Assembly: GCA_035689165.1 (NCBI GenBank)
Contig: DASSLZ010000119.1
Span: 1-27,004 of the forward strand
Reading direction: 5' to 3'
Origin: DASQJL01 sp035689165
GTDB taxonomy: Bacteria > Eisenbacteria > RBG-16-71-46 > SZUA-252
DNA: 27,004 nt
Part shown: positions 17,493 through 24,369 of the stretch, in pieces
Position numbering within the stretch: position 1 is the stretch's first letter
Layout of the letters: the number at the start of each line of letters is the position of its first letter
Program-made: the position numbers and the translations under genes
The notes under the pieces: model-generated
What the model was told of the DNA's origin: nothing
Database searches by the model: none
The model's input: the letters and a program-made list of their open reading frames with translations, nothing else

Positions 17493-18491
17493 TCAGCCGG
17501 CGCCCGGCTCCGTCCGCACGACGGGAACGGCTCCCAGGAGGCGCGCGAGCCCGCGAACCGATCGAAGCGCCTCGTCCCCCGTGGCCGCGGCGAGCGGCTC
17601 GAACTTCCCTTCACGAAGCGGCAGTCCGAGCCGGACCGCCTCCGCCGCGGCCCGCGCCAGGTAGTGGCGCGCTCCGAGGTCGGCGAACACCGTGTCCGGG
17701 GCTCCGACCCGCGAGTCCTTCCACCGGCCGCTCTCGGTCCCCAGCCTGGCCAGGATCAGCGCGAGCTGTCCGCGCGTCAGCGGATCGTCCAGATGGAGCG
17801 AGCCGTCCGGGAACGCCTCGATCCAGTGCCGCACCACGGAGGCGCGAAGCCACCGGGCGCCCCAGGCCTGATCCAGCTCCGGCCAGTTGAGCCGCTGGAC
17901 CTCGTCCGACCGCCAGGTGGCGCGGTCGGGATCGGCGCCCAGCTCCACCGCGAGGATCACCCCCAGCTCGCCGCGCGAGACCGTGGGATGGCCGCCCAGC
18001 TTGGTGTAGTCCCCCGGGATTCCGGCCGCCACGTAGCTCCCCTCGAGCAGTCCGGCGAGCGCTTCGCGCGCGCGGGCGTGCCCCGGATCCAGCTCCAGGG
18101 CCCGGGCGAAGGAGGAGCGCGCGGCCTCCTTTTGCCCGTCCGCGAGATAGGCAACGCCGAGGAGGTAGGAGGGCTCCGGGCTTCGAGGATCGAGGGCGGC
18201 CGCCCGGTCCAGCTCCGACTTGGCGTCCCGATAGCGGCGGATGGCGGTGAAGAATCGGCCCCGGGCGAGGTGGACCGGCGCGCTCTCGGGTGCCAAGGCG
18301 AGCGCGCGGTCCAGCGCGCGCCGCGCCGTGGCGGCGTCCGCGGCCGCGATCGCGGTGTCGGCCTCGGCGATCAGCGCGGCGGGATCGGACGACGTGCCGG
18401 AGGCGGGATGGACGGAGGGCCCGCGCGCGCCGGAGCAGCCGGCCGCGAGCAGCGCCACAACGGCGACCCAGCGCGCCGCCCGCTCAGCCAC
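17493..18491 (-). CDS. TPR and SLH-domain lipoprotein
   Basis: A 332-residue predicted lipoprotein. The N-terminus VALLAAGCSG has a lipobox with lipid-modified Cys19. Residues of about 40-150 form three TPRs (ADAATARRALDRALALAPES; AIRRYRDAKSELDRAAALDP; QKEAARSSFARALELDPGHA). The C-terminal half, residues 160-330, has SLH-like segments: VSRGELGVILAVELG, HWIEAFPDGSLHLDDPLTRG with QLALILARLG, and a final VFADLGARHYLARAAAEAVRLG with FEPLAAATGDEALRSV. SLH domains usually bind the cell-wall polymer, so it could tether the outer membrane to the wall. GTG 18491 has GGAGG about 7 nt upstream and overlaps the radC stop by 8 nt. Confidence 0.85.
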   Translation of the reverse strand: MAERAARWVAVVALLAAGCSGARGPSVHPASGTSSDPAALIAEADTAIAAADAATARRALDRALALAPESAPVHLARGRFFTAIRRYRDAKSELDRAAALDPRSPEPSYLLGVAYLADGQKEAARSSFARALELDPGHARAREALAGLLEGSYVAAGIPGDYTKLGGHPTVSRGELGVILAVELGADPDRATWRSDEVQRLNWPELDQAWGARWLRASVVRHWIEAFPDGSLHLDDPLTRGQLALILARLGTESGRWKDSRVGAPDTVFADLGARHYLARAAAEAVRLGLPLREGKFEPLAAATGDEALRSVRGLARLLGAVPVVRTEPGAG

Positions 18492-19173
18492 GCAGGAGCC
18501 TCCGCTCCTTGAAGCTGGCGTAGCTCTCCCGCGCGACGACCACGTGATCGAGGAGGTCGATGCCCAGGATCCGCCCCGCTTCGAGCAGGCGCCGCGTGAT
18601 GGCCAGATCCTCCTCGCTGGGGGTCGGATCCCCCGAGGGGTGGTTGTGCGCGAGCACCACGCTCGCCGCGGACATCGCGACGGCCGGCAGGTAGACCTCG
18701 CGCGGATGGACGATGCTCGCGTTCAGGCTCCCGATCGAGATGATCTCGCGCCGGAGGACCTGGTTTCGGGAGTTCAGGTAGAAGCCCACGAAGTGCTCCC
18801 GGTTCATCGCGCGGATGTCGCGCGTCAGCTCGTAGACGCTCTCGGGACCGCGCACGAGCGGCGTCGTGTCGCCGTCGGGCCAGAGCCTGCGGCCCAGCTC
18901 GGCCGCCGCGAGCAGCTGGGCGGCCCGCGCACGCCCCACGCCGCGGATCGTGAGCAGGTCCTCCGGCGCGGCCTGGTGCAGCCGCCGCACGTTGACCGCC
19001 CCGGTCACCCGGGCCGCCGCCGCGAGCGCCGGCGTGCCCGCGCTCCCCGTTCCCAACAGCACCGCGATCAGCTCGGCGTCGGTGAGGACGCCGGCGCCCA
19101 GCTCGAGCAGACGCTCGCGCGGGCGATCCGCTGGGTCGATCTCGTGAAGTTCCAGACGGCGCTCCGGCTCCAA
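18484..19173 (-). CDS. radC: RadC family JAB/MPN-domain protein
   Basis: A 229-residue RadC (DUF2466) protein. The N-terminal half has the UPF0758 helical region (DRPRERLLELGAGVLTDAEL; LLTIRGVGRARAAQLLAAAE, a helix-hairpin-helix). The C-terminal JAB/MPN domain has the metal motif H-x-H-x7-S-x-x-D in LAHNHPSGDPTPSEED, preceded by REVYLPAVAMSAASVV. The family was named for DNA repair but that function was withdrawn, and its true role is unknown. I place the start at TTG 19173 because AGGAGG lies 5 nt upstream. GTG 19203 is possible but lacks a ribosome site. It is 64 nt downstream of the chaperone gene and overlaps the lipoprotein gene. Confidence 0.92.
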   Translation of the reverse strand: MEPERRLELHEIDPADRPRERLLELGAGVLTDAELIAVLLGTGSAGTPALAAAARVTGAVNVRRLHQAAPEDLLTIRGVGRARAAQLLAAAELGRRLWPDGDTTPLVRGPESVYELTRDIRAMNREHFVGFYLNSRNQVLRREIISIGSLNASIVHPREVYLPAVAMSAASVVLAHNHPSGDPTPSEEDLAITRRLLEAGRILGIDLLDHVVVARESYASFKERRLLRG

Positions 19174-19237
19174 GGCTTCCTCCTGACGAGGGAGCCGCGG
19201 CACGACGAAGCTCGAGGAGTCATGATCCTAGACCGGA

Positions 19238-22210
19238 TCAGCCGGCGGCGAGAAGCGACTTCAGATCCTTCCGGTACAGCACGACCTGGGCGCGGGAGCG
19301 GAGCCGCGCGGTCCAGGCCTCGATGCGGCGGTCCACGATGTCCCGCCACACCTCGTCGCGGTGGCGCGCGAAGTCCACCGCGGGCGGCACGGTGACGCTC
19401 TCCACGATCATGTAAATGGTCCCCATCGAGCTCTTCACGGGAGGGAGCACCTTGCCGGGGCGGCTCGTGAAGATCCGTTCCAGGAGCACCGAGTCGCTCG
19501 CCACGCGGGGATCGCGGTCCTTGAAGTCGGGGATCGGGCCGGAGCGCGCGAACGAGCGGCTCATCCGCATCCCGCCCAGCCCGTCGAAGAGCGCCTCGAC
19601 GTTCTCGCCGTGCGCGACGGCCTCGCGAAGCCGCTGGTCCACCGAGTCGGCCAGGGCGCGCCGCAGCGACATCTGGTATTCGCCGATCACCCGCTCCTTG
19701 ATCTCCGAAAACGGCGCCGGGGCGGGCTCGACCTCGCGCACGCGCCGAGCGACCAGATATCCCTCGCCCACCTGGACCGGCTCCGGCGTCGTGGCGCCGT
19801 CGGCGATGTCGCCGATCGCCGTGGCCACGGTCTCGAAGGGACCGATCCCGGGCAGCGCCTCGCCGGCCTGGGTGGGTCCGCTGCGCACCGCGCCGCCGTG
19901 CGCGGCGGCCAGGGAATCGAACGAGGCTCCCGCTTCGAGCGAGTCGATGAATGCCGACGCCGCGCGGAAAGCGAGCGAATCGGCCACGGGCTGTCCCAGC
20001 ACGGTCTGGATCTCGGAGCGCGCCTGGGACAACGGCTGGAGCGTGTCGCCGACGCGCTCGTCCACCTTGATCAGATGGAAGGCGCTCCGCGCCTCCACCA
20101 CGTCGCTCACCTGGCCGACCGGGATCGTGAAGATCACGTCGGCCAGCTCCTTCATGAGGCGGCTCTTGGTCACGTCCCCGATGAGCCCTCCCTGCTCCCC
20201 GCTCTCCCGGTCGTCCGAGACCTCCTTGGCGACCGCGGCGAAGTCCTCCCCCTTCGCGATCCGGTCGTGCGCCGCGTTCGCCCGCTGGAGCGCCTTGTCG
20301 CGCGCCTCGGGACCGTCGGACGGCCGGTACTGGAAGAGGATGATCCGGGGCTTCGCCGTCGCCGGCGTGGTGAACTCGAGCGGGTGCTCGTTGTAGTAGG
20401 CCGCGATCGCGCTGTCGGGGACCGGAACGCTGTCGGGGTGCGCCCGCTTGAAGTAGACGTAATCGAAGATCCACTCCGGCTTCGTCTTGAAGTCCTCCTT
20501 GTGGGCCTCGTAGTAGGTCTCCGCGTCCTTCTCCAGCGCCCAGCGCTTGACCATCTGCGCGTTCGAGCTGGCCGCCTGGCGGACCGCCTCGTACGGCGGC
20601 ACGAACCCGGGATCGATCCGGTCCACGCGCACCACGAACAGGGAGTCGTGCGCGGCCCGAGGGCCGACCACCGCGCCGGGCCGCATCGCGTAGAGGGAAT
20701 CGAGGAACGAGCCCTCGAGCAGGATCGGCTCTTCGATCGGCTGGCCGCGGTAGAGGTCCACCGATTGCGCGACCCCGCCCGTTTCGTTCGCCACCCGCGC
20801 GCCGGGAGCGCCGCCTCGGAGACGGACCACCGTCTCGCGGAAGGCGCGCTGGATCGCCTCGTCGCGCCGCTGCTTTCGCACCTCGGCCGGGAGGGCCGCG
20901 GCCAGCGAGTCGAGCCACGCGCGGTTCGACTTCTTGATCTTGGCCTCCTTCCGCCGCCTTTCGAGGAGCTTCTGGATCTCCTTGGCGGTGGGAGCGGCGC
21001 CGGTATCGATCTCGGCCGACGAGCGCGCGATCACCGTGGCGGCCAGACGGGGCACGGCGTACGTCTGCGGATGGAGGCGCAGCTCCTCCCGGCCGAGCGA
21101 GTCCGCCAGCCCCTCGCGGATCTGCGCGTCGGCCCGCCGTTTCGCCTGGCCGGCGACCTCGCGGAAGCTCTGGATGCGCGCGGCACGACGGTCCACCAGG
21201 CGGATCACGACGTAGTGGGCGCCCGCCCGGATCGGCGTCTTGACCCACGTGCCGGGAGCGGCGCCGCGGATGGCGTCCTGGATCGCCTCGGAGCGTCCGA
21301 GCCCGCGAATCGGATCGGAGAGGCGGAACCATCCCGTGTCGTGAAGCCCGCCGTAGACCTTCGCCGCCGTCTCGACCGGCGCGCCCGACTGCATCGCACC
21401 GACCAGATCGCTCGCGGCCTTCTGGGCGCTGGCGACGGCGGCATCTTTCGCCGAATCGCCGGAAGCGGCCTCGATCGGAACCCGCACGTACTGGATCCAG
21501 GCGGAATCGGGAGACTGGAACTCCTGCTGGTGCGCGTCGTAGTAGGCGCGGATCTGCTTCGCTTCGGCCTCGGGCTCCAGCGACACGGCCTCAGGTCCCA
21601 GCACGAAGTAGCGTACCGAGGCCTGGCTGGCCAGGTCCTGGTAGGCCTTCCGCACTTCGGGCTCGCGCGGTCCGAAGCGCCGCTCCATCCACCGCGCGTA
21701 GTCCTCGAGAAGGATGCCCATCGCCACCTGGTCGCGCAGCAGCGCGTAGTTCGACGTCGGCGAGCGCTTGAAGGCGAGGAACTTCGATTCGTCCACCTTC
21801 CCCTTCACCTTGAAGAAGGCGTTCTCCTTCATGCGAGCGTCCACGACGTCCTCGTTCACCCGCATCCCGCGGCGATGGGCGTCGGCCAGCCACAGCCGTT
21901 CGCGGATCAGCTCGTCGAGCAGGTTCTTGCGGAGGAGACGCTTCTCGTCGTCGCTCAGCTTCCGTCCGGCCTTGGCCTCGACCTCCTGGAAGTAGGGGGC
22001 GGCCAGACGATCCCACTCGCTCTGCATGATGGGGACGCCATCCACGACGCCGATGACGTCGGGCGTCGGCTTGGCGGACGGGCTCGCGGCGGGGACGCGC
22101 GGAGGCACCGCGGGCGCCGAGAAGGCGGCGGCCGCGACGGCCAGCACCGATACGGCGAGCAGCGTCGGACGGAGGCGCGCGAATCCGGAAGGAATGGAGC
22201 AGTTGTTCAC
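19238..22210 (-). CDS. Multi-parvulin periplasmic peptidyl-prolyl isomerase / chaperone (PpiD/SurA-like)
   Basis: A 990-residue exported foldase. A signal segment occupies about residues 12-32 (LRPTLLAVSVLAVAAAAFSA). A SurA_N-like helical region follows (VIGVVDGVPIMQSEWDRLA, LLRKNLLDELIRERLWLADA). The recognisable PpiC domain is at about 617-717: ILFQYRPSDGPEARDKALQR, DFAAVAKEVSDDRESGEQGG and FTIPVGQVSDVVEARSAFHL. Four other segments keep only the end of the parvulin pattern (about 315-340, 507-533, 802-826, 917-943). PpiD is usually near 620 residues and SurA near 430, so this is large. GTG 22210 has no ribosome site, and TAGACT lies 9 nt upstream, so the message may be short-leadered. It probably assists envelope protein folding and heads a unit with radC and the lipoprotein. 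Confidence 0.87.
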   Translation of the reverse strand: MNNCSIPSGFARLRPTLLAVSVLAVAAAAFSAPAVPPRVPAASPSAKPTPDVIGVVDGVPIMQSEWDRLAAPYFQEVEAKAGRKLSDDEKRLLRKNLLDELIRERLWLADAHRRGMRVNEDVVDARMKENAFFKVKGKVDESKFLAFKRSPTSNYALLRDQVAMGILLEDYARWMERRFGPREPEVRKAYQDLASQASVRYFVLGPEAVSLEPEAEAKQIRAYYDAHQQEFQSPDSAWIQYVRVPIEAASGDSAKDAAVASAQKAASDLVGAMQSGAPVETAAKVYGGLHDTGWFRLSDPIRGLGRSEAIQDAIRGAAPGTWVKTPIRAGAHYVVIRLVDRRAARIQSFREVAGQAKRRADAQIREGLADSLGREELRLHPQTYAVPRLAATVIARSSAEIDTGAAPTAKEIQKLLERRRKEAKIKKSNRAWLDSLAAALPAEVRKQRRDEAIQRAFRETVVRLRGGAPGARVANETGGVAQSVDLYRGQPIEEPILLEGSFLDSLYAMRPGAVVGPRAAHDSLFVVRVDRIDPGFVPPYEAVRQAASSNAQMVKRWALEKDAETYYEAHKEDFKTKPEWIFDYVYFKRAHPDSVPVPDSAIAAYYNEHPLEFTTPATAKPRIILFQYRPSDGPEARDKALQRANAAHDRIAKGEDFAAVAKEVSDDRESGEQGGLIGDVTKSRLMKELADVIFTIPVGQVSDVVEARSAFHLIKVDERVGDTLQPLSQARSEIQTVLGQPVADSLAFRAASAFIDSLEAGASFDSLAAAHGGAVRSGPTQAGEALPGIGPFETVATAIGDIADGATTPEPVQVGEGYLVARRVREVEPAPAPFSEIKERVIGEYQMSLRRALADSVDQRLREAVAHGENVEALFDGLGGMRMSRSFARSGPIPDFKDRDPRVASDSVLLERIFTSRPGKVLPPVKSSMGTIYMIVESVTVPPAVDFARHRDEVWRDIVDRRIEAWTARLRSRAQVVLYRKDLKSLLAAG

Positions 22211-22244
22211 GGGAGATTAAGTCTAGAAACCGCGGAGGGGCGTG

Positions 22245-22605
22245 TCCACGAGAGAAACGAAATCAGGCCCTCGGCGGGCGGCTCTCGCGAAGTGTGGGGG
22301 GCTTATCGTTCGCGAGTCTGCCGTCACAACCGAGGGCCTGTTTACCCTCTCGGTCCCCCGGAACCACGCTCGATCGGAGTGCCGTGCCTTCCCACGCGCC
22401 GGCAGCTCTCCCCTTCACCGCTTTCCTGGCCTTCGCGAGCGTTCTTGCGTGACTCGCGAGGCGAGGACCCTTGCCCCAACACGTCGAGCTTCGGTCCGAG
22501 GGCCCGAGAGAGTCCAAGACCTCCCTGGCGGCTCGGCCTATGGCACCCACCGTGCCATCTTGAGATCGCCTCGGTTGCCGCGGTGCAGGCATGGCGGTAA
22601 CCATA
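22245..22605 (-). ncRNA. Candidate structured RNA or long structured leader upstream of the chaperone gene
   Basis: The gap 22211-22755 has no credible gene. Its 22245-22605 part is unusually rich in perfect inverted repeats. These are 22264-22274 with 22330-22340 (11 bp), enclosing 22279-22282 with 22320-22323 (4 bp) and 22284-22291 with 22309-22316 (8 bp, 17-nt loop). Others are 22431-22439 with 22453-22461 (9 bp, one G-U) and 22540-22546 with 22552-22558 (7 bp, 5-nt loop). A long-range pair joins 22347-22353 and 22504-22510. Read on the minus strand the large hairpin is followed by ATTTCGTTTCTCT, a possible weak terminator, and a sigma70-like promoter precedes the region. I found no rnpB, tmRNA, SRP or known riboswitch motif. 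Strand and boundaries are inferred. Confidence 0.35.
22541..22557 (-). promoter_or_regulatory. Sigma54-like -24/-12 promoter sequence
   Basis: The minus strand reads TGGCACGGTGGGTGCC. The -24 element TGGCACG is exact, GG and GC are 10 nt apart as required, and the -12 element GTGC differs from TTGC at one base. It points at the chaperone gene. The adjacent gene encodes a sigma54-dependent activator. The same bases form a perfect 7-bp hairpin, so RNA structure is an alternative reason for the sequence. Confidence 0.3.
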
Positions 22606-22610
22606 TTGTT

Positions 22611-22639
22611 ATCAAAGGTTAACAGGTCAAATGTGTCAA
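22611..22639 (-). promoter_or_regulatory. Predicted sigma70-type promoter in the long intergenic region
   Basis: TTGACA (22639-22634) is a perfect -35 hexamer. A 17-nt spacer leads to TTTGAT (22616-22611), four of six matches to the -10 consensus. The expected start is near 22604, about 390 nt before the chaperone start. The -35 overlaps one arm of the inverted repeat at 22635-22703, so that repeat could act as an operator. Confidence 0.4.
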
Positions 22640-22703
22640 ATTAGCCACGTTGGAATGAATAGACCGATCCACCACGGCTGTGTGTCGATGTGGCTCATTT
22701 GAC
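22635..22703. repeat. 14-nt inverted repeat (13/14) with an extra direct half-site
   Basis: GTCAAATTAGCCAC at 22635-22648 is repeated inverted as GTGGCTCATTTGAC at 22690-22703, with one mismatch and a 41-nt spacer. A further GTCAAAT occurs directly at 22626-22632. The block is AT-richer than its surroundings and begins 53 nt from the 3' end of the response-regulator gene. It may be a binding site for that regulator. Confidence 0.7.
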
Positions 22704-22755
22704 GGAAGGATCGAGGCGTAGATACTTTCGAATCAATAAATTACTGGACTGTGAG

Positions 22756-24177
22756 TCACTGAGACACAGACGGGACGTCTCGTCTCAGTTTTGACTTGCG
22801 GGAGCGTACCGCTCCGTAGCGTTCCAGCATGCGGTAAAGGGTCCTTCGAGGTACTCCGAGCACCCGCGCCGCCTCCGTTTTGTTGCCCCCCACCTCCTCC
22901 AATACGTGTAGCACGTACTCCTGAATCGTCTCGTCCAGGGTGGCTCGCCGGACCTCCCCGCGCCCGCCCTGGCTCTCCCGCGTGCCGATGCGGGCGTGGA
23001 CGATCAGCTTATCGGGGAGATCGGTCAGCTCGACGATCGACCCCGGCGCGAGCGCGACCGCGCGGTCGACCACGTTCTCCAGCTCCCTCACGTTGCCCGG
23101 CCAGGCGTAAGCCTGGAGCGCGGTCATGGCCGAAGCGGAAAACCCCAGGAGCGGCCGGTTGGAGAGCGCGCCGAAGCGGCGGAGGAAATGCTCGGCCAGG
23201 AGCGGAATGTCCTCGGGGCGCTCGGCCAGCGGCGGCACACGCAGGGTGACCACGTTCAGCCGGTAGTAGAGGTCCTCGCGGAACCGCCCGGCGCGCACGA
23301 GCGCGTCCAGGTCCTGATGCGTCGCCGTCACCATCCGCACGTCGACCGGAATCGTCTCGTTCGCACCCACCGGCTTCAGCTCGTGCTCCTGCAGCACGCG
23401 AAGCAGCTTCGCCTGCATCGGGAGCGACATGTCCCCGATCTCGTCCAGGAAGATCGTGCCGTGGTTCGCCTCGACGAAGAGGCCCGGGCGGCGCTCGATC
23501 GCCCCCGTGAAGGCGCCTTTGACATGTCCGAAGAGCTCCGATTCGAGAAGCGTCTCGGAGAGGCTGGTCACGTTCACCGCGACGAAGGGGCGGGAGGACC
23601 GCGGACTTCCCTGGTGGATCGTCCGCGCGATCAGCTCCTTTCCGGTGCCGCTCTCCCCCTGGATCAACACGCTCGACTTGGTCGCGGCCACGCGTGAGAC
23701 CAGCTTGAACAGCTCCACCATGGCGGGATTCCGCCCGATGATCGGGCGCGCCTCCGTGCTCTCGGCGGAGGCCGCGCCCGCGGCCGCGGCACTCCTCTGG
23801 AGCCGGCGGCGCTCCATGGCGCGCTCCACGGTGAGGCGCACTTCCTGAAGCGTGAACGGCTTTCGCACGTAGTCGAAGGCGCCTTCGTGAAGCGCCGTGA
23901 TGGCGGTCTCGTAGCTGCCGAAGGCGGTCACCATGATCACGGCGGCGCCCGGCATGGCGCGCCGGATGCGGCGCAGGAGCTCGATGCCGTCCATGTCGGG
24001 AAGCTGCACGTCGCAGAGCGCGACGTCGAAGGGGCGGGCGGGAACGAGGGCGAGCGCTTCTTCCCCACGGGCCGCGAGGGTCACCTCGTAGCCTTCCTGC
24101 TGAAAGATGTCGCGGAGGAGCCCCGAGGAGCCGGGGTCGTCATCCACGACGAGCATGGTGGGCCTGTGTCGCGCCAT
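22756..24177 (-). CDS. Sigma54-dependent NtrC/AtoC-family response regulator
   Basis: A 473-residue three-domain regulator that activates sigma54 promoters from upstream sites. The receiver domain (1-122) has VVDDD at 10-14, phospho-acceptor D56 in CDVQLPDMDG, T84 and K106. The AAA+ domain (about 145-380) has Walker A GESGTGKE at 174-181, the sigma54-contacting GAFTGA at 221-226, Walker B GTIFLDEIGD at 240-249 and FREDLYYRLNVVTLRVPPL. The C-terminal Fis-type helix-turn-helix is NKTEAARVLGVPRRTLYRML. All key residues are intact, so it should be a true activator. No histidine kinase is encoded nearby. ATG 24177 is the start. It is separated from the next gene by a repeat-rich gap that may hold its target. 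Confidence 0.95.
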   Translation of the reverse strand: MARHRPTMLVVDDDPGSSGLLRDIFQQEGYEVTLAARGEEALALVPARPFDVALCDVQLPDMDGIELLRRIRRAMPGAAVIMVTAFGSYETAITALHEGAFDYVRKPFTLQEVRLTVERAMERRRLQRSAAAAGAASAESTEARPIIGRNPAMVELFKLVSRVAATKSSVLIQGESGTGKELIARTIHQGSPRSSRPFVAVNVTSLSETLLESELFGHVKGAFTGAIERRPGLFVEANHGTIFLDEIGDMSLPMQAKLLRVLQEHELKPVGANETIPVDVRMVTATHQDLDALVRAGRFREDLYYRLNVVTLRVPPLAERPEDIPLLAEHFLRRFGALSNRPLLGFSASAMTALQAYAWPGNVRELENVVDRAVALAPGSIVELTDLPDKLIVHARIGTRESQGGRGEVRRATLDETIQEYVLHVLEEVGGNKTEAARVLGVPRRTLYRMLERYGAVRSRKSKLRRDVPSVSQ

Positions 24178-24223
24178 GAGGCCGCGTCACCGCCCTTCCG
24201 TGGGGCGAGCCGCCATGCGCCGC

Positions 24224-24229
24224 ATTGTA
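24224..24229 (-). promoter_or_regulatory. -10-like hexamer for the response-regulator gene
   Basis: TACAAT matches TATAAT at five of six positions and would start transcription near 24217, giving a leader of about 40 nt before ATG 24177. The -35 region is poor. It lies in the 192-nt divergent gap shared with mgtE. Confidence 0.4.
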
Positions 24230-24279
24230 TCCGAGCCGCGCCGCGAAGGAAGAAAAACGATGCGGGAACGATGCTTCGG

Positions 24280-24309
24280 TTGCCCGCTTACGGAGCCTTC
24301 CACTAGGAT
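24280..24309 (+). promoter_or_regulatory. mgtE: Predicted promoter of mgtE
   Basis: TTGCCC (24280-24285), an 18-nt spacer and TAGGAT (24304-24309) each match four of six consensus positions. The start would lie near 24316, leaving a leader of about 55 nt that contains GGAGG 7 nt before ATG 24370. I saw no M-box magnesium riboswitch, and the leader is too short for one. Confidence 0.35.
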
Positions 24310-24369
24310 GGGCGCCACTCGAGGACGAGCCCGGCTGCCGCGAAGCCCGGCACCCACGGAGGCGATCGC

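Noticed and set aside
19361..22600. Plus-strand open frame of 1079 codons opposite the chaperone gene
   Set aside because: It mirrors the third-position GC bias of the minus-strand gene and has no family features. It also runs through the hairpin-rich gap.
22245..22605. RNase P RNA, tmRNA or SRP RNA identity for the structured region
   Set aside because: The RNase P GAGGAAAGUCC segment, the tmRNA ends with T-loop and CCA, and the SRP GGAA-loop domain were all looked for on both strands and not found.
22242..22622. Small overlapping frames of 113-126 codons in the long intergenic region, on both strands
   Set aside because: Neither has a good ribosome site, and composition is Arg/Ser/Pro-rich with no motif. 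The inverted repeats explain the sequence better than coding does.
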